A stretch of 64,000 nucleotides of DNA from NCBI GenBank assembly GCA_900762355.1, contig CAAFGE010000016.1, positions 1 to 64,000 of the forward strand. The letters are read 5' to 3'. How positions within the stretch are numbered: the first letter of the stretch is position 1; every line of letters starts with the position of its first letter. Of the stretch, positions 9,069 to 17,416 are shown piece after piece. Both the position numbers and the translations under genes were made by a program. The notes under the pieces are model-generated. The model saw only the letters and a list, made by a program, of their open reading frames with translations, searched no databases and had not been told where the DNA came from. Origin of the DNA: an uncultured Collinsella sp. (lineage in GTDB: Bacteria; Actinomycetota; Coriobacteriia; Coriobacteriales; Coriobacteriaceae).

Positions 9069-9731
9069 CTAGATAGAGAAAAGTTTAGCAAGCTCGGCCA
9101 CCGAGTGCACCACTGCATCGGCACCCGCCGCCTCATGCTCACCCGGCGCCGCCGCGCCCGAATAGATGCCGATGCACGGCACGCCCATCGCGTGCGCACC
9201 CTCGACGTCGTTAAAGCGATCGCCGATCATCACGGCATCGTCCGCCGTCGCGCCGAGCGCCGCCAGGGCATCGCGAACCGAATCGGCCTTGGTCTCGCGC
9301 CCCTGCGGCGGATTCATGCCAACCACGGCTTCGAACTGAGAAAGACCAAGCTCATGCACCATGTCGATGCATTTGGCCTCCATGCGTGACGTCGCCACGG
9401 CCATACGCTTGCCCCGGGCGGCCAACTCATCCAGCAGCTCGGGAATCCCATCGAACACGGGGTACTCCTCCGGTCCCAGCTCATCAAAAAAGGCGCGGTA
9501 CTCGTCGGCCACCACAAGCGACTCCTCGCGGGAAAAGCCGTAAAAGTCGTGAAAGCTCTTCCACAGGGGCGGCCCGATCATGCGGCGCAGATCACCCATC
9601 TGCGTCTCCGAAAACCCGCGCGCAGCCAGCGTCTTGCGCGTCGAGGTCATCACTGCCCGACCCGTATCGGCCACCGTGCCGTCAAAATCGAACAGCACAA
9701 CCGGCCGCTCGCAAAGTTGCAATGCCGCCAT
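9069..9731 (-). CDS. HAD family hydrolase, phosphoglycolate phosphatase-like
   Basis: HAD subfamily IA phosphatase, about 220 residues. Motif I is FDFDGTVADTG near residue 14, with the four-helix cap from about 30 to 95. Motif II is VATSRM, the motif III Lys is in GRETKADSV, and motif IV is MIGDRFNDVEGA. Overall it resembles Gph/PpaX proteins that hydrolyse phosphoglycolate or pyrophosphate, but the substrate is not fixed by sequence. The ATG at 9731 is preferred over the one at 9764 because GAAGGG precedes it and the family begins just before the DxD motif. It lies about 55 bases upstream of the M20 peptidase on the same strand. Confidence 0.9.
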   Translation of the reverse strand: MAALQLCERPVVLFDFDGTVADTGRAVMTSTRKTLAARGFSETQMGDLRRMIGPPLWKSFHDFYGFSREESLVVADEYRAFFDELGPEEYPVFDGIPELLDELAARGKRMAVATSRMEAKCIDMVHELGLSQFEAVVGMNPPQGRETKADSVRDALAALGATADDAVMIGDRFNDVEGAHAMGVPCIGIYSGAAAPGEHEAAGADAVVHSVAELAKLFSI

Positions 9732-9887
9732 CGGCACCCTTCTTCCCCAGTTGATGATTTCCACACCACCGCTTCAAACTGTTGACTATTCAACAATTGA
9801 ACCTAGCAATGTAGAGCAACTCCACTATACTTGTCGCACTTTGCTTTCAGAAGGCGGCGCTGCCGCGCCCCAACGAAAGGTGCAATT

Positions 9888-10748
9888 ATGTCTTTTGCCA
9901 TCATAACCGACTCCACGTCGGACATCTCCCCCGCCCGCGCCCAAGAGCTCGGCATTTACGTGATTCCGCTGCATGTGATTATCGAGGGCGAGGACTTGCT
10001 CGACCAGGTGCAGATTACCGCCGAGGAATACGTCGCCCGCATGGCCGGCTCCGAGCAGCTGCCACACACCTCGCAGCCGAGCGCCGGCGAGTTCAAGGCA
10101 CTCTTTGACCGCGTGCGCGCCGACGGCCACGATAGCGCCATCTTTATCTCGCTGTGCAGCGAGTGGTCCGCCTGCTATGCCAACGCCAGCCTGACGGCCG
10201 AAACGCACGAACTCGACGTGCGCTGCATCGACTCGCGCACCGGCTCCGGCGCCGAGGGCCTGCTGGTGGAGTACGCGCTGGCCATGCGCGAGGACGGTCG
10301 CAGCTTGGACGAAACCGAGGCGCAGATCCGCGCGACCCTGCCCGACGCCCACCTGTCGCTGATTCCGCGCACGCTCGAGAACCTCGTTAAGAACGGCCGC
10401 GCGCCCAAGCTCGCCGGCCAGTTGACGCAGATGCTCAACATTCGCCTGGCCGTTTCGCCGGAGTGGAAATCGGGCGAGATCAAGGCCATCAAGAAGGGCC
10501 GCGGCGCCAAGCGCATCGTCGCCAACACCATGGCAGACTGCCTCGCGTTTTTGGCCGAGCATCCGGGCTCCAGCGTGCGCGTGCTCACGACCGGTGCCGC
10601 CGAGGAGCAGGAGCTTGTCGACGAGGCGCTCGCAGGCCAGGACTACGTAGACGCCGGCACCGGCCCCATCGGCTGCACCATCGCCACCCATGTAGGCGTC
10701 GACGCCATCGCCATCAGCTACTGCCCCCGCTACCAGCCAACTCACTAG
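9888..10748 (+). CDS. DegV family fatty-acid-binding protein
   Basis: DegV/FakB-type protein, 286 residues, a cytosolic fatty acid carrier. The N-terminal signature IITDSTSDIS (residues 5-14) is the lipid-carboxylate-binding loop. The family's second motif appears as PHTSQPSAGEF near residue 62, and the C-terminal GPIGCTIATHVG closes the fold. In Firmicutes FakB proteins present fatty acids to the kinase FakA; no FakA homologue is in the window. The start at 9888 follows AAAGG; the frame upstream is Arg-rich and unlikely. A second DegV paralogue lies at 24.9 kb. Confidence 0.92.
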   Translation: MSFAIITDSTSDISPARAQELGIYVIPLHVIIEGEDLLDQVQITAEEYVARMAGSEQLPHTSQPSAGEFKALFDRVRADGHDSAIFISLCSEWSACYANASLTAETHELDVRCIDSRTGSGAEGLLVEYALAMREDGRSLDETEAQIRATLPDAHLSLIPRTLENLVKNGRAPKLAGQLTQMLNIRLAVSPEWKSGEIKAIKKGRGAKRIVANTMADCLAFLAEHPGSSVRVLTTGAAEEQELVDEALAGQDYVDAGTGPIGCTIATHVGVDAIAISYCPRYQPTH

Positions 10749-10761
10749 GGACGCCCACATC

Positions 10762-10828
10762 AGTTGCGGTGAAATAGGGACTGTTTTTGGCCAATCGACC
10801 GCAAATCAGTCCCTATTCCACCGCAACT
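10762..10828. repeat. AGTTGCGGTGAAATAG palindromic element, copy 2
   Basis: Arms at 10762-10782 and 10808-10828 pair over 21 bp with one A:C mismatch at the same place as in copy 1. Where copy 1 has GTTCC/GGAAC in the inner stem, this one has GGGACT/AGTCCC, so both sides changed together. It lies between the convergent degV and toxin genes. Confidence 0.9.
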
Positions 10829-10841
10829 TGGAAATCGGCGA

Positions 10842-11150
10842 TCAGCCCAGCGGACCCTGAAACAGTTCCTCATGCGAGCCCATTCTCACCAGCCTAATCA
10901 CTGGGTTAGTCTTATGGGGAAGATAAAGAACGACCACATCGACCAAGCCATCGGATAGGTGGAAATCGATGTGGCCGTTGTAGTTTCCGCCCGGGTTTGA
11001 GAGCTCGTGGGCGCCATACTCCGCCGGAAGTGACCCATGAGCCACAAGCTCTGCAACCGCCGCTTTAAACTCACTTTTTAGCTGCGGATGCATGCGCATC
11101 GTTCGTTTGTAGTCCGCCTTAAATTGAGCCTCGACTTTAATCTCGAACAT
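10842..11150 (-). CDS. YafQ/RelE-family toxin of a type II toxin-antitoxin pair
   Basis: mRNA interferase-like toxin of 102 residues. The pattern EAQFKADYKR near the start and LVRMGSHEELF at the end is characteristic of YafQ-type toxins, which cleave mRNA on the ribosome; the C-terminal His and Phe in GSHEELF correspond to catalytic positions in YafQ. It starts two bases after the antitoxin stop. The pair would be repressed by the antitoxin-toxin complex binding upstream of the antitoxin gene. Confidence 0.92.
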   Translation of the reverse strand: MFEIKVEAQFKADYKRTMRMHPQLKSEFKAAVAELVAHGSLPAEYGAHELSNPGGNYNGHIDFHLSDGLVDVVVLYLPHKTNPVIRLVRMGSHEELFQGPLG

Positions 11151-11152
11151 CG

Positions 11153-11452
11153 CTATTCCTCATCGAGGAATGACATAAGCTCATCAGCGTTATTGAATGA
11201 CGGGCTATCGTCCGGCAAAATCCCCAACTCATGAGCCTCGGCGATCACCATGGCACGCCTCGTCGCCTCGTTGGGCATCTCCGCCCTTCCTACAATCTCA
11301 AAAGGAATCTTTCGCTGATTTACCAGCTGCCGAACGGCAAGATTGAGATAGGAATTGAGGCTGAGGCCGACCGAATCCAAGAACTCAGTCGCCTGCTCCT
11401 TGAGCCCCTCTTCGAGGCGAACCGTCGTAGGCTTAACCGTTGCAGTAGACAT
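11153..11452 (-). CDS. RelB/DinJ-family antitoxin
   Basis: Antitoxin partner of the YafQ-like toxin, 99 residues. Residues 8-45 form a ribbon-helix-helix DNA-binding domain (TTVRLEEGLKEQATEFLDSV, then LNSYLNLAVRQLV). The C-terminal half, with the acidic end FNNADELMSFLDEE, should wrap the toxin. The start at 11452 is set by GGAGG seven bases upstream; the 31-residue upstream extension does not match the family. The pair sits between genes of unrelated function, as expected for a mobile TA module. Confidence 0.92.
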   Translation of the reverse strand: MSTATVKPTTVRLEEGLKEQATEFLDSVGLSLNSYLNLAVRQLVNQRKIPFEIVGRAEMPNEATRRAMVIAEAHELGILPDDSPSFNNADELMSFLDEE

Positions 11453-11566
11453 ACGCGACCTCCTTGCCCTCGTCTTTTGCATCAGTATACCCAATATAAA
11501 TGGCAACCTGACGTTAGATAGCATCAGATTGCCATGCATATTCATGTCGCGGTAGACACGATTGCT

Positions 11567-12325
11567 CTACATCAACCCGCTGAGCGCAATGTCAACGGCC
11601 TCGTTGAGGTCGTCGGTAATGTGTACCAGATCCGGGTCGAGCGGGCTAATCATACTGGCGCTCATTACCGGGCCGTTAAGCCAGTCGAACAGGCCCTGCC
11701 AGTACTCGGTGCCCACCAGCACAAGCGGCATGCGCTTGACCTTGTGCGTTTGCACCAGCGTGAGCACCTCGAACATCTCGTCGAGTGTGCCAAACCCGCC
11801 GGGAAAAACAATAGCGCCCGAGCTGTATTTGACGAACATGGTCTTGCGCACAAAGAAGTAACGGAAGTCCATACCAAGGTTCACGTATTTGTTGAGCCCC
11901 TGCTCGTGCGGCAGCTCAATGCCCAAACCAACTGACTTGCCGTTGACGCTCGCCGCCCCCTTATTAGCCGCTTCCATGACACCAGGACCACCGCCGGTGA
12001 TAACCGCCACGCCGCGCTGGGCAATCTTACGGCCGACTGTGCGCGCCGCCTTGTAGAGCGGATCGGTCTTGGGCGTGCGGGCGCTGCCGAAGATGGTCAC
12101 CGCAGGACCAAGCTCGGCAAGCGCGCCAAAGCCATCGACGAATTCTGCCTGAATACGAAGGACGCGCCACGGATCGGCATGCAACCAGTCGGTTGAATCT
12201 TCGGGCGCCAGCAGGTTGGCGTAGGTGTTGTCCTTAGGAATCATGGGGCCGCGCATAACCACGGGGCCGCGGCGGTACGTCTCGTCGTAGGCGGGCTCGC
12301 CCTCGACGTTCTCATTCTTAATCAT
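11567..12325 (-). CDS. LOG-family Rossmann-fold protein (TIGR00730 type)
   Basis: Protein of 252 residues in the lysine-decarboxylase-like LOG family, whose characterised members release a base from nucleoside 5'-monophosphates (cytokinin-activating LOG, bacterial PpnN). The two signature motifs are present: GGGPGVMEAANKGA and FPGGFGTLDEMFE, the latter with the catalytic Glu. About 70 N-terminal residues precede the Rossmann core. The start at 12325 follows AGGAG; an extension to 12397 is Phe/Arg-rich and unlikely. Physiological substrate unknown. Confidence 0.9.
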   Translation of the reverse strand: MIKNENVEGEPAYDETYRRGPVVMRGPMIPKDNTYANLLAPEDSTDWLHADPWRVLRIQAEFVDGFGALAELGPAVTIFGSARTPKTDPLYKAARTVGRKIAQRGVAVITGGGPGVMEAANKGAASVNGKSVGLGIELPHEQGLNKYVNLGMDFRYFFVRKTMFVKYSSGAIVFPGGFGTLDEMFEVLTLVQTHKVKRMPLVLVGTEYWQGLFDWLNGPVMSASMISPLDPDLVHITDDLNEAVDIALSGLM

Positions 12326-12538
12326 GGGTACTCCTATCGAGAAAAAGAAAAGCGGGCGGGGTCGACGCCATGCGCCAAACACCCGCCCGAACATCAACTA
12401 TTCGGTATGGTACCCACGATGCATCAAGTGCTTGCAAGCTATCGGTCAGCGGTCGCGCAGCCGGTGTCAGCAAATGTGACGAGCGGTTGCCGCTCAGCCT
12501 TTGCCATTGCCCACGCTCTGCAAGCGTGTCTGTCGCCC

Positions 12539-13678
<1,140 letters not shown>

Positions 13679-13895
13679 AAACTGGAACTCCTTGGTTGCG
13701 GTTCATACGCAAACCATTATACGGGCAACCCGCAAGAAGCACCGACTCGACAGAAACTGGTGCGAGGAGGATACGGCAGGGACACGGCAAATGAGCGTGG
13801 ATTTTTGGACGCTTACCGGATGAGCGTGGATAATCTCCCACTTTTGCCCAAAGCACAGCCCAAAAACGGGAGATTATCCACTTTCATTCTGCGGG
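13679..13895. repeat. Intergenic region with GTGGATAATCTCCC hairpin
   Basis: Perfect 14-bp arms at 13826-13839 and 13868-13881 surround a 28-nt loop. The phrase ATGAGCGTGGAT also occurs twice in direct orientation (about 13791 and 13820). No gene is visible. The region separates tgt from the structured element downstream of the SDR gene, and resembles accumulated REP-type palindromes. Confidence 0.75.
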
Positions 13896-14114
13896 CACTC
13901 ATTTAAGTACGTCCCCGATGAGTGGAGCTATTTACCAGCCACGGCAACGCCGATATTTTGGCAACGTCAGCGAGCGGGTCGCATTTGAGACAAGGTGCCG
14001 TGAAATGAAAGGGCGCTGACCTTCTGGTCGCGCCCTTGAAATTGAACGGCAGATTGTCCAAATGCGGCCCGCACAGCGTCGGCCGGTCCGCCGTTCGGTA
14101 GAACGGCGGAACCC
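13896..14114. repeat. Duplicated structured element, copy 1 (about 220 bp)
   Basis: Composite element repeated at 17195-17416. In order: a hairpin CACTCAT/ATGAGTG (13896-13924) with loop TTAAGTACGTCCCCG; a small CGGC-AAC-GCCG hairpin; a 14-bp long-range stem (13974-13987 with 14059-14072); within it a 6-bp stem TGCCGT/ACGGCA (13996-14001 with 14046-14051) and a 12-bp inner hairpin closed by TTCT (14009-14037); finally a palindrome TCCGCCGTTC/GAACGGCGGA (14087-14110). The last palindrome ends four bases from the SDR stop codon. Several stems differ from copy 2 by paired changes, so the structure is conserved rather than the sequence. Confidence 0.85.
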
Positions 14115-14915
14115 CTAAGGACGCTGGCCCATGCCACCCTCGAGGGTGACGGTCTCGCCGTTCATATACTTAAAGTCGGGACCGCAGAGCTGAACGACAA
14201 CGCGGCCGATTTCCTTCTCGACGTCGCCGTAGTGACCCGCCGGCGGCATGTGGACGTTGGCCTTGAACGCCTCGGGATAGGCATCCTGGAAGTTCTCGAG
14301 CGCGGCGGTCCAAGCAAGCGGGCAAACGATATTGACGTTGATGCCGTCCTTGCCCCACTCGTTGGCAGCGACGCGGGTCAGACCGCGGATGCCCTCCTTG
14401 GCAGCGGCGTAGCTGCACTGGCCATAGTTGCCAAACAGGCCGGCGCCCGAAGCAAAGTTGACCACGGAGCCCTTGGTCTCCTTCAGGTGCGGGTAGGCCT
14501 TCTGCATGTACAGGTAGGTGGCATACAGACCGGAGTAAATGGCGAGGTTGAACTGGTCCATGGTGTGATCGGCAATGGTCACGCCCGAGGCGCTGGCCTG
14601 AGCATTGTTGACGACGGCGTCGATGCGGCCGAACTCCTCAATAGCCTTGTCGATGACGTTCTGGACGACGGCCTCGTTGTCCTGACCAGCCGAGACATCG
14701 GCCTGAACAGGCAGAACCTTGACACCGTACTCGGCCTCGAGAGACTCCTTGGCGGCCTCGAGCTTGGCGACGTTGCGGCCAGTGATGACAAGGTTCGCGC
14801 CCTCCTTGGCAAATGCGATATCGATGCCGTAGCCGATGGAGCCAGCGGAGCCGTCCTTAAGCGTGGCCTTGCCGCCGCCGGTAACGATCACGGTCTTACC
14901 AGTGAAAAGTCCCAT
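14115..14915 (-). CDS. SDR oxidoreductase, probable bile acid 12-alpha-hydroxysteroid dehydrogenase
   Basis: Classical short-chain dehydrogenase/reductase, 266 residues. The catalytic triad is S156, Y169 and K173 (YAAAK), with N123 as the fourth residue; NNAQAS stands in place of the usual NNAG. The overall pattern, including GRIDAVVNNAQASASG, NFASGAGLFGN, and the C-terminal GETVTLEGGMGQRP, matches my recollection of clostridial 12-alpha-HSDH, which oxidises the 12-hydroxyl of cholate; this is by memory, not alignment. The cofactor loop is unusual: TGGGKATLKDGSAGSIGYG (residues 12-30) is about seven residues longer than the normal TGGGK-SIGYG spacing. The start at 14915 follows AAAGGA. An alternative is another gut SDR with a different alcohol substrate. 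Confidence 0.75.
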   Translation of the reverse strand: MGLFTGKTVIVTGGGKATLKDGSAGSIGYGIDIAFAKEGANLVITGRNVAKLEAAKESLEAEYGVKVLPVQADVSAGQDNEAVVQNVIDKAIEEFGRIDAVVNNAQASASGVTIADHTMDQFNLAIYSGLYATYLYMQKAYPHLKETKGSVVNFASGAGLFGNYGQCSYAAAKEGIRGLTRVAANEWGKDGINVNIVCPLAWTAALENFQDAYPEAFKANVHMPPAGHYGDVEKEIGRVVVQLCGPDFKYMNGETVTLEGGMGQRP

Positions 14916-15203
14916 ATAAAGTCCTTTCAAATCGCGACGGGCCTGCCCGTCGACTGCGCGCATCCAACTTCACGCGCCAAAAGCTGAAATGCAACTTTAG
15001 CGGGTTCAAGTGAAAAATAAAGCCCATGGCAGGCGAACGGCGCAACGTCTTTCGGCGAAGGGAATGTCAAGTACAAACTGGATAAAGTGGCCGAGTTTTT
15101 GCTATCGACGCGAGCCATCGAACACGTTTTGAAACTTTGCTGCAGTGCGCGGGATGTCGGCGCGAGACTTTATCATAGGGTGACAAACAACGATGAGGAG
15201 CAC
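14916..15203. promoter_or_regulatory. Divergent promoter region between SDR and coiled-coil genes
   Basis: About 290 bases separating two divergent genes; promoters for both should lie here. It is AT-richer in the middle. No clear operator palindrome or riboswitch was found. An in-frame extension of the plus-strand gene to 15087 exists but lacks a ribosome binding site. Confidence 0.4.
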
Positions 15204-16973
15204 ATGCCTATGACAGACGAGCTGGACCCCCAGACTCAACAGCATATTGATGATTCCGCAGACGTCACTGCAGATGCCGACGCTGTGACCTGCGATGATA
15301 TTGACCTCGACGACCCCATCTTGGACGAAAGCGCTACGGCGGAAACCCCCGGCGCCGAAGATGCCGGCGAGCAAAACGACGATGCGCCCGCTCAGGACGA
15401 CGACCCCGTACAGGATGCCGCTTCGCAAGCTGCGGGCCCTATCGAGGTTTCTTCGGAAGAAGAGCTCGACGCCGTCATGGACTCCATGATGGATGCCGTC
15501 AAAGCGATGAAAGACGCCGTGGCCGACGCTGACGTTGACGCCGAGGAAGAGGAGGCCGCCGAGGCAGCCTCGACCTTCGTACCCGGCGAGACTCCGGTTG
15601 CCGACCAGGGCAGCGCCATGCCCTCGTTTCTGCAGCTCGAGCATCCCACGATTGGCGCTGATGCGGTCGACCCGCACGCAGCAGGCTTTTCTGTGGTCGA
15701 GGGCGGCACCGGCAATATCGCCGCGCCGCAGGCTACCGATGCGGACGCTGCCGACACCGCTCGCCCGACCGCCCCGCACTCCCCTGCCGCGAACCGCGAT
15801 CTGGGGACCACTGTCTCGAACACCGCGAACGCCGTGGGCACCTTTATCGCCCAGGGCGCCTCGGCCATGCGCGAGATGAACGCCGCGAAAAAGGCACTTG
15901 CCGATGCCCGTGCCCACTTGGCCGAACTTGAGCAGCGCATTGCCGATCAGGCCGAGGAACTCGAGACGCGCCAGGATATCGCAGGCCGCTACGACCAGAT
16001 CGTCGCCGACCAGCGCCAGGCGATTGCCACGACCCAAAAGACTGCAGCGGCCGCCGAGATTGACCGTGATACCCACGCCGCCAAAGCGACAGAGCTCAAG
16101 GGTCAGCTCGAACAAATGAAGACAGAGGATGACGCGGCTGAGCTCCGTCTGAAGGCCGCGCTCGACGCCGTGGAGGCCCGCGAGGCGAGCTCGCGCGAGA
16201 CCGGCAACCGCCTCGTTCGACGTCTTGAGGATTCCAAGCGCATCCGCGACAAGGTGAAGGCCGAGCGAGACGCCGGCATTGCCGCCGCACAACAAACCGT
16301 CGACGCCACGCGCGCCCAGCTCGAGACGCTGCGTCATGAGTATGCCGAGCTGCAACGCAATCCCTCGGCAAATCCCGCCAACTATACGGTGCGCACCAGC
16401 GAGCTCTCGATGCAGATCTCCGACACGGCAGATGCCCTGCGTAAAGCCGAAGAAGATGTCCCGCGCATCACCGCCGACCTTGAGCACTCGCTTGCCGCAG
16501 CCGAGCAGGCCGTCGAGCAGGCTCAAGCCCCTATCGCCGACGCAAAACGCGCGCACCAAGCCGTGACGACCGAAGCCGATGCCGCGCGCGACGAGCTGCA
16601 GACGGCGAAGACCGCCGCCGCGACTCGTCAGCGCGAACTGCGCGAGAAGATCGCCGCGGAGGACAAGGCACGCCGCGAGCAGGAGCAGACCATCGCCAAC
16701 GCCCAAGCAGATGCCGCACATGCGCAGTCGATCATCGAACAGGCGACCGAAGTGCACGACCACCCAGAGATCACTGAGTCGCTTGCAGGATCCTTGGCCC
16801 GAGACAAAGCCGAACACGCCGAGACCGAGCGAGAAGTCGCCCAGCTCGAGGCCACCGAGGACGCGGTGCGCGAACGTACCCGCGACTCACGCATCAAATT
16901 CACCGGCGCCATCGTCTGCATCGTCGCCGTGATTCTGGTAATCATCCTGATCTGGCTGTTCGCGAGCAAGTAA
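15204..16973 (+). CDS. Large acidic coiled-coil protein with C-terminal membrane anchor
   Basis: Unrecognised protein of 589 residues. Residues 1-190 are acidic, Ala/Asp/Glu-rich and probably disordered. From about 215 to 550 the sequence is an almost continuous Ala/Glu/Arg/Gln-rich coiled coil (for example LAELEQRIADQAEELETR). The last 24 residues (FTGAIVCIVAVILVIILIWLF) form one membrane helix with a two-residue tail, so the bulk should face the cytosol as a tail-anchored protein. The start at 15204 follows GAGGAG. Such architecture resembles structural or septum-associated proteins, but no family was identified. A long open frame on the opposite strand is explained by codon bias. Confidence 0.85.
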   Translation: MPMTDELDPQTQQHIDDSADVTADADAVTCDDIDLDDPILDESATAETPGAEDAGEQNDDAPAQDDDPVQDAASQAAGPIEVSSEEELDAVMDSMMDAVKAMKDAVADADVDAEEEEAAEAASTFVPGETPVADQGSAMPSFLQLEHPTIGADAVDPHAAGFSVVEGGTGNIAAPQATDADAADTARPTAPHSPAANRDLGTTVSNTANAVGTFIAQGASAMREMNAAKKALADARAHLAELEQRIADQAEELETRQDIAGRYDQIVADQRQAIATTQKTAAAAEIDRDTHAAKATELKGQLEQMKTEDDAAELRLKAALDAVEAREASSRETGNRLVRRLEDSKRIRDKVKAERDAGIAAAQQTVDATRAQLETLRHEYAELQRNPSANPANYTVRTSELSMQISDTADALRKAEEDVPRITADLEHSLAAAEQAVEQAQAPIADAKRAHQAVTTEADAARDELQTAKTAAATRQRELREKIAAEDKARREQEQTIANAQADAAHAQSIIEQATEVHDHPEITESLAGSLARDKAEHAETEREVAQLEATEDAVRERTRDSRIKFTGAIVCIVAVILVIILIWLFASK

Positions 16974-17002
16974 ACCAGCTGCCAAAAAAAACGCCTCAAC
17001 TC

Positions 17003-17068
17003 AGTTGCGGTGAGATAGTTTCTGTTTAGCCCCAAAACGGCCAATTCAAGAACTATCTCACCGCAACT
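17003..17068. repeat. AGTTGCGGTGAAATAG palindromic element, copy 3
   Basis: Arms at 17003-17020 and 17051-17068 pair perfectly over 18 bp. The A:C mismatch of copies 1 and 2 is a G:C pair here (GTGAGATAG with CTATCTCAC). It lies just after the coiled-coil gene stop, between convergent genes. Confidence 0.9.
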
Positions 17069-17120
17069 TATTTAGATCGACGCAAGGCAACCTATCCCTC
17101 TTGCACCGATCTCTTGACAT

Positions 17121-17169
17121 AAGGACTGTCCCCAGGTGCCGGCACAAAAGGAACGTCCCCAAGTGCCAA
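17121..17169. repeat. GGGGAC-family dispersed repeat (tandem pair), second locus
   Basis: Two 22-nt near-copies at 17121 and 17148 with the same 27-nt period and the same order as at 701-749. A further GTGTCCCC follows at about 17181. Confidence 0.75.
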
Positions 17170-17194
17170 GTGCCGCAAGAGTGTCCCCTTTGAC

Positions 17195-17416
17195 TAGTCA
17201 TTTAAGAACGTCCCCAATGACTACCCAATGACTACAGCGACAACCACGGCAACGCCGATGTTTTGGCAACGACAGCGAGCGGGTCGCATTTGAGGCAAGG
17301 TGACGTGAAACGAAAGGGCGCTGACCTTCTGGTCGCGCCCTTGAAGTTGAACGTCAGATTGTCCAAATGCGGCCCGCGCAGCGTCGAGCAGTTACGCGGT
17401 TCGTAGAACCGCGTAA
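17195..17416. repeat. Duplicated structured element, copy 2 (about 220 bp)
   Basis: Same architecture as the element at 13896-14114. Hairpin TAGTCATT/AATGACTA (17195-17223) with loop TAAGAACGTCCCC; CGGC-AAC-GCCG; long-range stem 17279-17292 with 17364-17377; middle stem TGACGT/ACGTCA (17301-17306 with 17351-17356), which reads TGCCGT/ACGGCA in copy 1; inner GGGCGC...GCGCCC hairpin; and a perfect 12-bp palindrome GTTACGCGGTTC/GAACCGCGTAAC (17391-17402 with 17406-17417) whose end lies inside the queA stop codon. The central 140 bases differ from copy 1 at only about ten positions, while the end palindromes are entirely different in sequence yet fully paired. Confidence 0.85.

Noticed and set aside
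14115..14915. 7-beta-HSDH of Collinsella aerofaciens
   Set aside because: The sequence landmarks differ from that enzyme (different Gly motif and C-terminus); the 12-alpha type fits better.
15102..16817. Minus-strand frame of 571 residues opposite the coiled-coil gene
   Set aside because: Either strand is open for this length, but only the plus strand has a ribosome binding site, a coiled coil and a terminal membrane helix; the antisense is a Gly/Arg/Leu-rich shadow.
13896..17416. Retron or group II intron remnant for the duplicated structured elements
   Set aside because: No reverse transcriptase nearby and none of the conserved retron or intron ends could be found.
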